Source of the DNA: CAKZML01 sp963823435
Lineage (GTDB): Bacteria > Pseudomonadota > Gammaproteobacteria > Steroidobacterales > BM003
DNA length: 64,000 nt
Direction: 5' to 3'
Assembly: GCA_963823435.1 (NCBI GenBank)
Contig: CAWGLN010000012.1
Location: 186,001-250,000 of the forward strand
The notes below the pieces were generated by a model that searched no databases, was not told where the DNA came from, and was given only the letters and a program-made list of their open reading frames with translations. A program made the translations under genes and the position numbers. Within the stretch, counting starts at the first letter, position 1; each line of letters opens with the position of its first letter. This document shows, one piece after another, positions 45,555 through 54,457 of this stretch.

Positions 45555-47135
45555 ATGTTGACTCCAGAGCTGATTAACGCCCTCAAAGGCTATACCGCCG
45601 GCATGAAGAGCCGGGTAAACCTGGTCCTGCAAACCGGCGATCATCCCAAGCGCCGCGAACTGGCGGGGTTCCTGACTGACTTCGCCAGCGTGTCCGAGAA
45701 CCTGTCATTCGAGGAGAGGGATATACCGGAGTGGCTGCGTAGCCCCTTGAGCTTCATGCTGGAAGTAGATGGTGAGCCCAACGGCATCGTGTTTTCCGGC
45801 ATTCCCGGTGGTCACGAGTTCAATTCCCTGGTGTTGGCCGTACTGCATTCCTCCGGCACGCCGCTCAAGCTGGATTCCGGAATCGTCAATATCGTCCGGA
45901 ATATCCAGGCACCCCTGAAGTTTGAGACCTTCGTAAGCCTGTCATGCCACAACTGCCCGGACGTGGTCCAGGCGCTGAACCAGTTCGCCACGCTGAACCC
46001 GAATATCTCCAGCGAGATGATCGATGGGGGTCTATACCCCGAGTTGATTGAGGAAAGAAATATCCAGGGTGTACCGACTGTGTATCTCAACGGCGAGCTT
46101 TTCGCCAACGGCAAGATAGACACCGCCCGCCTCCTGGACAAGTTAATGGCCCTGCATCCAGCCACGGCAAAGACCACCGAAACGTCCGCCCTGCCCTTGC
46201 AGGACGTGATCGTGATTGGTGGCGGCCCCGCCGGGGTTTCCGCGGCCATTTATGCTGCCCGCAAGGGCCTGAAGGTAACCCTGGTAGCCGATCGGCTGGG
46301 CGGCCAGGTCAAGGACACCATGGGTATCGAAAACCTGATCTCGGTCCCGAAGACTACCGGAGCGGAACTTACGGCCGCACTGCAAACACACATGGCGGAC
46401 TACACCATCACGCTCAAGGAACATCTGCGGGTGGACAAGATCGAAAAAGGTGACATCAAGACCGTCCAGCTATCCTCTGGCGAGCGTCTCCAGACTCGCA
46501 CCCTGATAATCGCTACCGGCGCCCAGTGGCGTGAACTCGGTGTACCCGGAGAAAAGGAAAATATAGGTAATGGTGTGGCCTACTGCCCCCATTGCGATGG
46601 GCCATTCTTCAAGGGCAAGGACGTTGCGGTGATCGGCGGGGGCAACTCGGGCATAGAGGCAGCCCTGGACCTGGCCGGCATCGTGAAATCGGTGACCGTG
46701 TTTGAATTCCTGCCCGAACTGAAAGCTGACAAGGTACTGGTTGAGCAGGCCGAGAAACGCCAGAACATATCCATCCTGAAGAACGTGGCGACAAAACAGA
46801 TACTGGCTGGGAGCGGCAAGGTGACTGCCATCGAATACCAGGACCGTGCCAGCAGCGAGATTCACACACGTGACCTGGCCGGGGTTTTCATACAAATCGG
46901 CCTGTTGCCCAACAGCGGGTTTCTCAAGGGCGTGCTGGAGCTAACACCCTTTGGAGAGGTAATCATCAACGAGCGCGGCCAGACCAGCGAACCGGGCATC
47001 TTTGCCTGCGGGGATGTGACCACGGTGCCTTACAAGCAAATAGTGATCGCGATGGGCGAAGGAGCGAAGGCGTCACTGGCGGCGTTTGAATACCTGTTGA
47101 AGCACGGCTCCGGGCAGGACACCCTGGCCGCCTAA
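45555..47135 (+). CDS. ahpF: Alkyl hydroperoxide reductase subunit F (AhpF)
   Basis: FAD- and NADH-dependent disulfide reductase that regenerates AhpC. 526 aa. The N-terminal tandem thioredoxin-fold domain has C131-C134 (CHNCPD). A FAD-binding motif follows (VIVIGGGPAGVSAAIYAARKG), then a redox pair CPHC at C344-C347, an NAD site (VAVIGGGNSGIEAA) and the C-terminal GIFACGDVTTVPYKQ. Cys positions agree closely with E. coli AhpF (C129/C132 and C345/C348). Same strand as ahpC. Confidence 0.98.
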   Translation: MLTPELINALKGYTAGMKSRVNLVLQTGDHPKRRELAGFLTDFASVSENLSFEERDIPEWLRSPLSFMLEVDGEPNGIVFSGIPGGHEFNSLVLAVLHSSGTPLKLDSGIVNIVRNIQAPLKFETFVSLSCHNCPDVVQALNQFATLNPNISSEMIDGGLYPELIEERNIQGVPTVYLNGELFANGKIDTARLLDKLMALHPATAKTTETSALPLQDVIVIGGGPAGVSAAIYAARKGLKVTLVADRLGGQVKDTMGIENLISVPKTTGAELTAALQTHMADYTITLKEHLRVDKIEKGDIKTVQLSSGERLQTRTLIIATGAQWRELGVPGEKENIGNGVAYCPHCDGPFFKGKDVAVIGGGNSGIEAALDLAGIVKSVTVFEFLPELKADKVLVEQAEKRQNISILKNVATKQILAGSGKVTAIEYQDRASSEIHTRDLAGVFIQIGLLPNSGFLKGVLELTPFGEVIINERGQTSEPGIFACGDVTTVPYKQIVIAMGEGAKASLAAFEYLLKHGSGQDTLAA

Positions 47136-47190
47136 TTGATCGGGCTGGATACAATCCAGTCCTTTCCAAACAGGTCAAACCAGAAAAACG

Positions 47191-47230
47191 GGGTCGAACC
47201 GGATTATTTGATAATCGCGGTTCGACCCCG
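47191..47230. terminator. Long hairpin between ahpF and hflC (GGGGTCGAACC family)
   Basis: Outer stem GGGGTCGAACCG / CGGTTCGACCCC (12 bp) continued by an inner GATTAT / ATAATC stem around a 3-nt TTG loop, with one bulged G. It lies between convergent ahpF and hflC and could terminate both. Related shorter units occur at 22511, 27027 and 33120. Confidence 0.8.
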
Positions 47231-47236
47231 TCGTTC

Positions 47237-48205
47237 CTATTTCTTCGGCGTCATGCCCTTCAGGTATTTGAACATGTCACTGTCGGTGGACAGCACCAGC
47301 GTGCTGTCGCTGGAGATGATGTCCTTGTAGGCCTGCATGGTGCGGGTGAACTCGTAGAAATCCCGCGCCTCGGGACTCTGGTTATAGGCCCTGGCGTATA
47401 TCTCGGTTGCCTTTGCATCGGCTACACCGCGAATCTCCTCGACCTGCCTGTAGGCTTCCGACTGGATCTTGTTCAGGTCACGCACGCGGTTGCCTCGAAT
47501 CCTGGCCGCCTCGCCGTTGCCTTCTGACAAAAATCTTTCGGCAATCTGCCTGCGCTCGGAAATCATTCGATCATAGATTTTCGGACGCACGCTTTCATTG
47601 TAGTTGATGCGTTTAAAGCGAATATCGAGCAATTCGATACCAAAAACCTGGACCTTTTCGGCCGCCGCTTCGAAAATCTCCTGCTCGACTGACTTGCGCC
47701 CCTTATTGATGGGCACCAGGGAACCCATATTCAATTGGCGCTCCGCATCGGTCAGCAACGTATCGCGCAAGGGCACACGGTCCTTGGTGGTACGGATGAT
47801 TTCGATCAGCTCGTGCTTGGCGACAGCGTTGCGGGTCTCGCTGCCGAGGATATCGTCCAGCCTTGACTGCGCGCTACGTTCGTCACGAAGACGCAAAAAG
47901 TACTGCAAGGGGTCGACGATTCTCCAGCGCGCAAACAGGTCTACTGCGATATACAACTTGTCCTTGGTCGGCATATCCGACGGACTGCCATCCCAGGGAA
48001 GCACCCGCTTGTCTATCGGGTTGACCTCCTGGATAAAGGGCAGCTTCATCTTCAACCCGGCTTCCATGACGGGTTCCCCGACCGGCTTGCCGAACTGGGT
48101 GATGATCACCTGCTCTACTTCGCTCACTGTATAGACCGAGCTGAACATAACGTAGCTGGCGAGTAGTGCTACCGCCAACAGCGGGAGTTGTTTGGAAGGG
48201 TTCAT
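47237..48205 (-). CDS. hflC: HflC, modulator subunit of the FtsH complex
   Basis: SPFH/prohibitin-family inner-membrane protein that, with HflK, forms a cage around FtsH and modulates its proteolysis. 322 aa. One N-terminal transmembrane helix (LPLLAVALLASYVMFSSVYTV) precedes the SPFH domain (VIITQFGKPVGEPVMEAGLKMKLPF). A coiled-coil tail follows (SERRQIAERFLSEGNGEAARIRGNRVRDLNKIQSEAYRQVEEIRG). The start overlaps the hflK stop as ATGA. Confidence 0.96.
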   Translation of the reverse strand: MNPSKQLPLLAVALLASYVMFSSVYTVSEVEQVIITQFGKPVGEPVMEAGLKMKLPFIQEVNPIDKRVLPWDGSPSDMPTKDKLYIAVDLFARWRIVDPLQYFLRLRDERSAQSRLDDILGSETRNAVAKHELIEIIRTTKDRVPLRDTLLTDAERQLNMGSLVPINKGRKSVEQEIFEAAAEKVQVFGIELLDIRFKRINYNESVRPKIYDRMISERRQIAERFLSEGNGEAARIRGNRVRDLNKIQSEAYRQVEEIRGVADAKATEIYARAYNQSPEARDFYEFTRTMQAYKDIISSDSTLVLSTDSDMFKYLKGMTPKK

Positions 48206-49269
48206 TGCTTTTCTCCCTTCTGGGAATCCAGGTTAAGCAAGGGCAATATGCTGTTGGTGGTCTGATCAACAATGATCTTCGACTCTATCCCCGGCAGAAC
48301 CTCCTGCAAGGTCTCGATATAAATACGCCGCCGGGTCACTTCCGGTGCTTTCTTGTATTCCTCCAGCAAGGCAGAAAATCTTGCCGCATCGCCTTCGGCC
48401 TCGTTAATCCGCTTCAGACGGTAACCGTCGGCCTCGCGAATACGCTGATCCTTTTCACCTTCTGCCAGCGGAATAACCTTGTTGTAATCACGCCGTGCCT
48501 CGTTGATCAGCTTTTCTTTTTCCTGCTGAGCCTGGTTGACCTCGTTAAAGGACTCCTGCACGGGTTTCGGCGGGTTGATATTCTTCAACTGAACCTGGTC
48601 AATACTGACGCCCATCTCGTACTTGGTTGCCAGCTCCTGCATTTTCACCAGGGCCTCGGTTTCAATTTCCTGGCGGCCAATGGTGATGACCTCATCCACG
48701 GTACGATCACCGACCACTTCACGCATGACTGACTCAGACACATAGCGCAAAGTCTCCCTGGGCTCACGAACTTCGAACAAGTAGTCCCTTGGATTGGCGA
48801 TCCGATACTGAACAACCCACTCCACCAGGGCGGCGTTCAAATCGCCGGTTACCATCTGGGTTTCCCGTTGCGCGTCCTGGGGATGGGGGCTTTGGAATTT
48901 ATCCATGGCACCTGGCGTGCCAAAGCCGAACTCCTGCTTGAGCTGACGCTTGACCGGAACAATGGTCGCCGTATCGACACCCAGGGGCAGTTTGAAATGC
49001 AGACCTGGCGGCACATCTTTGAGGTATTTCCCAAAACGCTGGATAACGGCCACGGAGTCGCTGGGCACCGTGTAATACGCCGTCCACAGCCCCAACGCGA
49101 CCAAAGCGAGGGCGGCAAAACCCATGGCGCCGCGCGAACCGCCACCGGGCATGAGTTCTTTGAGCCTTTTCTGGCCGTCGCGCATTAGCTTATCGAGATC
49201 AGGCGGCTGTGCCCGGGACCCGCGTGCCCAGGGATTTCCCGGGTCGTTACTTCCGTTGCTTGGAGACAT
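48202..49269 (-). CDS. hflK: HflK, modulator subunit of the FtsH complex
   Basis: Partner of HflC. 355 aa with the typical Gly/Pro-rich N-terminus (NPWARGSRAQPPDLDKL), a transmembrane helix (AALALVALGLWTAYYTV), and the SPFH domain (VAVIQRFGKYLKDVPPGLHFKLP). A long coiled coil follows (QAQQEKEKLINEARRDYNKVIPLAEGEKDQRIREADGYR). The usual hfq-hflX genes are not upstream; the next ~200 nt hold nothing convincing and then a transporter remnant. Confidence 0.96.
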   Translation of the reverse strand: MSPSNGSNDPGNPWARGSRAQPPDLDKLMRDGQKRLKELMPGGGSRGAMGFAALALVALGLWTAYYTVPSDSVAVIQRFGKYLKDVPPGLHFKLPLGVDTATIVPVKRQLKQEFGFGTPGAMDKFQSPHPQDAQRETQMVTGDLNAALVEWVVQYRIANPRDYLFEVREPRETLRYVSESVMREVVGDRTVDEVITIGRQEIETEALVKMQELATKYEMGVSIDQVQLKNINPPKPVQESFNEVNQAQQEKEKLINEARRDYNKVIPLAEGEKDQRIREADGYRLKRINEAEGDAARFSALLEEYKKAPEVTRRRIYIETLQEVLPGIESKIIVDQTTNSILPLLNLDSQKGEKQ

Positions 49270-49479
49270 TTAATGGCCCTTTTTGGATTGCGAAGAACAA
49301 TTGGGAACTATCCGTATCAGTTGATAGACGTGGGGGCATTATCACCGTTTTTCAAGGAGATTGTCGGTTCGGCCCGGGACCAGAGCTGGAAAAGACCGCA
49401 GGAACAATCGTACACGCCAGCCTGGCACTGGCCTGGCAACCGGCCGGGACGCCCTTTGCGCTTCTTCGAACTGATTCGC

Positions 49480-49790
49480 CTAGGACTCGACTTCGATAGT
49501 CATAGCCGATGACCGCATCGGCTGCGGGGTACCGGTATCAAGGGCCCGACGAATTCGCCCGCCAAATAGCATGATCGACAAACCCCCGCCCACCGCGATA
49601 CCCGCGTGCATCAGCCAAAACGACTGCGGAGTCATGCGTTCATAAAACCGGCCTATCCAACCCACCAGCAGGTTCGATACAAACAAGGACAGAAAGGCGA
49701 TGCCCATCATGGTTGCGTTGACACTGGCGGGTGCCGCACGGGACACCAGGGCCAGCAAGGTCGGCCAATAGTAAAGAGAGCCCCTTGGGG
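49480..49790 (-). pseudogene. C-terminal remnant of a POT-family/MFS peptide transporter
   Basis: About 100 residues resemble the last two or three helices of a proton-dependent oligopeptide transporter: LVSRAAPASVNATMMGIAFLSLFVSNLLVGWIGRFYE, then FWLMHAGIAVGGGLSIMLFG. There is no start codon with a ribosome-binding site, and the preceding helices are missing upstream of 49790. I read it as a truncated pseudogene. The assignment rests on family memory. Confidence 0.55.
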
Positions 49791-49896
49791 TGACCGAACC
49801 ATTGCTTGTCAGCGTCAGGCGCCCGGGTCTCGGTGTCTGAATTCACGCGACTGCTCCTTGCCTGCAGGCTATTTGAATTTTTATTTTCAGCAGTTA

Positions 49897-49938
49897 TTGG
49901 GGCCGGATACAAATAACGGAAATTGTATCTGGCCCCTT
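49897..49938. terminator. Hairpin at the 3' end of the TPR operon
   Basis: Stem GGGGCCGGATACA / TGTATCTGGCCCC (one mismatch), with TTTT at 49935-49938. It lies just past the stop of the last TPR gene (49941) and would also act on plus-strand transcription. The T tract favours the plus direction. Confidence 0.7.
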
Positions 49939-49940
49939 TT

Positions 49941-52184
49941 CTATTGTTCCCTGGGGGCAGCTTGTTCAGGCTTTTGTTTTTCTCTTAGGCTCGCACGCTG
50001 TTCGGTCATTTTTCGCTCTATGCCGGCAAGGGCTTTCTTGACTCTCGGATCCTCGCTCACAGAGGCCAGCATCGGGTCGTCCTTGATCAGTGCCCAATCC
50101 CAAATAAAGCCTCCCGGTCCGTTCTGAATAAGCTCCACAGCCTTCTCGGGACGGCCTTCCAGAACGTTTAACCGGGTGACGTCGAGCAACAAATACCCCT
50201 TCATCAATCCGGCCGGGAGCCTGGCCAGGTAGTCATCAGTAGCCCGGATCAGTTGCTGATACTCCTTTGTCCTCTCAAGCTGACGATAGATGTAGGCAAT
50301 ACGGAACGCCGCGGCCACCTGCCACCAGGCTGTGAAACGCGGCGGGTTTTCAAATAGCAAAGGAGAGTAGAACTGTTCCTGCTCCAGCTGTCGCTGGTAG
50401 TCGCCGCCTTTGCTGGCCTGGCGCAAACCGATTTCCAGGAAGCGGTCACTGGATCCGTGGCGGTGGGTCAAACTATCACCCAGGGCGTCCTGAGCTATTT
50501 TCTGCGCCCTATCAATGTCGCCCTCCATTAACGCCAGATATGCGCTCACGGACAAGGGGAAAGGTTCATCCGGGCCTAGAGCCAGGGCCTTGTCAGACCA
50601 CTTGCGTGCCTCATCCAGCGCACCCAATTGCATGTACATCTGGGCGACCCCTGCCATCGTTTCGAAATCGTCCGGATCGAGTCGTGATGCCTCAATCAGC
50701 ATAGGAACAGCCTGGTCGACCCTGCCATCCCATATCTTACAGCGCGCCGCCCCGTACCAGCCTGATGGGTCTTTCTCGTCCAGCACCCGAATCCTTGCAA
50801 AGACTTCCAGGGCCTCATCGCAGCGACCCATTTTCTCCAGGGCGTCCGCCACATTCCACTGGTCGTTCGCCGACAAGGGGTTGAGGCGCGCTGCCCGCTG
50901 GAATATTTGCATCGCCTGCTCCGCATCGCCAGCATCCAGCAAAGCGTCACCGTAGGCCGCCAGGGCAGTTACATTATTCGGGTTCAGGGCCAGCGACTGC
51001 TGGAATGCCTTTTCGGCCTCCTTGTAGCGGTTTTCTGCCACCCTCACCCAACCGAGTATCGCCAGGGCCTCGGCATTATTCGGATCAAGCGCCAGGGCAT
51101 GATCAATCGCGCCGCTGGCGGTCTCGAGAAATTCGTCCCGGGACATCGCCCCGGTCTCATACAGCCTGGCAGCGGTCTCCGCCAACCCCGCGTAGGCAGG
51201 CGCGTAGCTGGGGTCACTGACGGTAGCGTCTCTGAAGTGCTGCGAGGCCTGGCGCAATGAAACGAAAGACATATCGCGAAGCTTGCCCTTGCCGAGCAAG
51301 TAGGAATTGTAGGCATCGGCGCTGGCGGTTTCGAACTGTGTAATTGATGCGCTCTGTGCACCCAGTAACTCAATTTTCAGCGCCTCTACCACGTGGGAGG
51401 CGATATCATCCTGGATGGCAAATATGTCGGTTAATTCTCGATCATAGGTTTCCGACCAGATGTGATAACCGTCTTTGGCGCTGACCAGCTGGGCGGTGAC
51501 CCGGACCTTGTTACCTGCTCGGCGCACGCTGCCTTCCAGGACATTCTCGACATTGAGTTGTTCACCGATAAGCCGCAGGTCCTGGTTGTTGCCCTTGAAG
51601 GCAAACGACGAGGTACGTCCTGCCACCTGCAGTTCCTTGATCTTGGCCAGCAGGTTCAACAACTCCTCGGACAAGCCATCGGCAAAATAGGCGCTATCCC
51701 CCGCTTCGCTCATATCCACGAAAGGCAACACGGCGATGGAGCGCTGGTTTGAGGTTTTCTCGGCTGATTGCGATTCCGTCGCAACTTGTTCCGCAGTTAC
51801 CTGCTGCACTGTCCCCGGTGATTCCTGCAAGAAAAACTTATCCACCAGCAGGAACGCCACTGCGATGGCCAGGGCGATGATGATGCCACGGTCCATCCTC
51901 TTCCCGGTGACATTGGTGATGGACTTGCTGCGATCCACGTTCTTCTCAAGCTTTAAGCCCTCGGGGGTTTTCTCGAAGGCCCAGGCGAAGATCAGTGCCA
52001 GGGGAAAGCCGATAATCAACAACAGCAACAGGGTCTTCATGACCCACTCCGGGGTGCCAAAGGCATCCAGGGCCACGTCCGCCACCTGCACAATCAACCA
52101 GGCGGTAACCACGTACGCCAGCCCCACCCGGAACACATTACGGCGTTTGAGCTCTTCGAAAAAGCTAAGGGAAGGATCACTCAT
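49941..52184 (-). CDS. Membrane-anchored TolB-like/TPR protein, paralogue 3 of 3
   Basis: 747 aa. N-terminal membrane module: SFFEELKRRNVFRVGLAYVV, then helices around TAWLIVQVADVAL, LLLLLIIGFPLALIFAWAFE and, after the VDRSKSITNVTGKRMDRG motif, IIIALAIAVAFLLV. Residues ~150-285 form a TolB-N/FlgO-like domain (IAVLPFVDMSEAGDSAYFADGLSEELLNLLA ... LEGSVRRAGNKVRVTAQL ... IFAIQDDIASHVVEAL). The rest is TPR repeats. Such proteins often sit behind CadC- or cyclase-type sensor domains, but no DNA-binding or cyclase domain is present here. Last gene of the three-gene operon. Confidence 0.85.
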   Translation of the reverse strand: MSDPSLSFFEELKRRNVFRVGLAYVVTAWLIVQVADVALDAFGTPEWVMKTLLLLLIIGFPLALIFAWAFEKTPEGLKLEKNVDRSKSITNVTGKRMDRGIIIALAIAVAFLLVDKFFLQESPGTVQQVTAEQVATESQSAEKTSNQRSIAVLPFVDMSEAGDSAYFADGLSEELLNLLAKIKELQVAGRTSSFAFKGNNQDLRLIGEQLNVENVLEGSVRRAGNKVRVTAQLVSAKDGYHIWSETYDRELTDIFAIQDDIASHVVEALKIELLGAQSASITQFETASADAYNSYLLGKGKLRDMSFVSLRQASQHFRDATVSDPSYAPAYAGLAETAARLYETGAMSRDEFLETASGAIDHALALDPNNAEALAILGWVRVAENRYKEAEKAFQQSLALNPNNVTALAAYGDALLDAGDAEQAMQIFQRAARLNPLSANDQWNVADALEKMGRCDEALEVFARIRVLDEKDPSGWYGAARCKIWDGRVDQAVPMLIEASRLDPDDFETMAGVAQMYMQLGALDEARKWSDKALALGPDEPFPLSVSAYLALMEGDIDRAQKIAQDALGDSLTHRHGSSDRFLEIGLRQASKGGDYQRQLEQEQFYSPLLFENPPRFTAWWQVAAAFRIAYIYRQLERTKEYQQLIRATDDYLARLPAGLMKGYLLLDVTRLNVLEGRPEKAVELIQNGPGGFIWDWALIKDDPMLASVSEDPRVKKALAGIERKMTEQRASLREKQKPEQAAPREQ

Positions 52185-52203
52185 AGCAGGTTGTCCACAT
52201 CCT

Positions 52204-54457
52204 TCACATTTGCGCCCGCTCGATGGCCAGCTGAATATTCGGCGCCGCTTTTTCTTTCAGGGACGCCAGTCGCTCCTCGGACTTTGCCAGGGCGGCGCGG
52301 TAGGCATCCGAGTATTGAAGCAATTCACCAAGGCGTTTTGACGAATCCTTCAAATTGCCGACGGGGACGAAACCCAGGTTTACCGCCTTCTGGAAATACA
52401 CTTCGGCGGCTTCCTTGTCTCCGGTTTGGGCGCTCAACAACGCAGCGCTGAAATCGATGAGCCACGTGGATATCCCGCCATCCCGGGCGTCCTGAATGCG
52501 TCGCCGGGCCTCCGCCAGCGCCGCCTGCTCCTGCTGTGTCTGCTCGAGGTTTCTATAGGCCCAGGCCATGTCCAGGAAACGCGGGATGTTAAAGTTGTCG
52601 TTCCTGCTGAGCTTCTCCTGAAGGGTTGGATAAACCTTTTCATACAGCTCTGCGGTTTCTGCGAAACGCCCCTGCTGCAAGCGCACCTCCGCCAGATCAA
52701 CTGCCGCGAAACGGACATCCAGTGCGGTCCAGTCGTCGCCGTCGGCCAGGGCATTATCCAGAAGCTTCTCTTGCAGGTCGGCTGCGCGATCCAGGTTGCC
52801 TTCCGCTTTTTCCAGCCGAGCCAGCCCCTCTGCGACCCGATCATCTTCCGGCGTTACACCGCGCGCCTTCTCGACCCAGAGCCTGGCGCAACGAGCTTCA
52901 TCCAGAAACAAGCAACTCTCTGCCAAACTCAGGGCGTATATGGTCGACCCTGGCTCCAACTCCTGTGCGTGCAAAGCAGATGCCAGGACAACGTCAAGAT
53001 CAAGGGTATTAAAAAGAAACCATCTACCCTTGGAATCCCAAAGGTTGGGATCTTGTGGATTCCTTTCTATGGCTTGGTCCACATACCGGGCGCCGTCGCC
53101 GACTGCCCCGCGCTGCAATGACCACCAGGACATATTGAGTCAGCAGATTCTGATTCAGCGGATCCAGTTCGTAGGCACGCCGCAATGCTTGCATGGACTT
53201 TTGGTATTGTCCGTCACTCTGGTAGCGAATGGCCAGCCAGTTCAAGGCCAGGATATTGGCCGGGTTCAACTCTACTGATTTTTCCAGTGCCATGACGGTG
53301 GTCATGCCCGGAAAATCTCCCGGTTGCCGGAACTCGTCCAGGTACAGGCCAAGTGTCGCATAGACTTCCGAGGAGCCAGGCGCAAGGACCACTGCCTTGT
53401 CGAGGTAAGGTTTAGCGTGAGCGGCTGCCTCCTTGATACCCAGATTTCCGTAGTTCTGGGTGCTGAGGAACATCCAGCTGTCGGCCAGGCCTGTGTAGGC
53501 CAGGGCATAGTTCGGATCAATGGCTACAGCCTGTTCAAAATGGGCCACCGCCTTACGCAGCGCCTCCGGGGTTCGTTTTACAAACTCATGCCGCCCCAGC
53601 AAGTACAGGTCAAATGCCTGGATATCATTGGTAGGACGCTGGGCCAGGCGCTTCGCGTCTTCGGCGCCCAGGCTCACCCTTAATGCCTTGACCACCTCAG
53701 CGGAAATCTCGTCCTGGATGGCGAAGATGTCCTCGTCGGTGCGATCAAAGGTCTTGGACCACAGGTGGGTGCCGTCATTCACATCAATCAGCTGGGTGAT
53801 CACCCGCAGTCGATTACCGGCTTTCTGTACGCTGCCTTCCAGCACGGTGGACACACCCAGCTGCCGGCCTATCTCCCGTATGTCCTGGTGCTTGCCGCGG
53901 AATGCAAAGGACGAGGTACGCGCAGCCACTTTCAAATTCCGGACCTGGGCCAGCGCATCCAGTACCGTGTCCGCCAGACCATCGGAGAAGTACGCCTGGT
54001 CACCGGCGGCGCTCATGTCGGCGAAGGGCAATACCGCTACCGAGGGTTGGGCGTCCTTCGGCCCGGCGGCATCGGCAACAATTGGATTCCCGGTCTCCGC
54101 ATCCGGTGCATCCGGCACATTGACCTTGTACACCAGGAACACCACCGCGATGACCAGGGCCACGATGATGCCGCGGTCCATCTTCTTCCCGGTGATCGGA
54201 GTGATGGACTGGCTGCGGTCCACGTTTTTTTCGAGCTTCAGCCCCTCAGGGGTTTTCTCAAAGGCCCAGGCAAAGACCAGTGCGATGGGGAAACCCACCA
54301 GCAGTGCAACCAAGGTGGTCTTCAGTATCCATTCGGGGGCGCCAAAAGCATCCAGCGCCAGGTCCGCCACCTGGGCTAGTATCCAGGCGCTGACGACATA
54401 GGCCAAACCCACCCTGAATACGTTACGACGCTTGAGTTCCTCGAACAGTGAACTCAT
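52204..54457 (-). CDS. Membrane-anchored TolB-like/TPR protein, paralogue 2 of 3, one apparent +1 frameshift
   Basis: Same architecture as its neighbours: SLFEELKRRNVFRVGLAYVV, three helices with VDRSQSITPITGKKMDRG, a TolB-like domain (SVAVLPFADMSAAGDQAYFSDGL), then TPRs. The frame breaks near 53103 in a GGGG run. With one G fewer, LVVIAARAVGDGARYVDQAIERNPQDP continues into the C-terminal TPRs, total ~751 aa. The ATG at 54457 overlaps the upstream paralogue's TGA (ATGA). It is followed 19 nt later by paralogue 3, so the operon is tight. Confidence 0.83.

Noticed and set aside
49273..49512. 79-aa plus-strand frame upstream of hflK
   Set aside because: No similarity or conserved pattern, and it overlaps the transporter remnant antisense.
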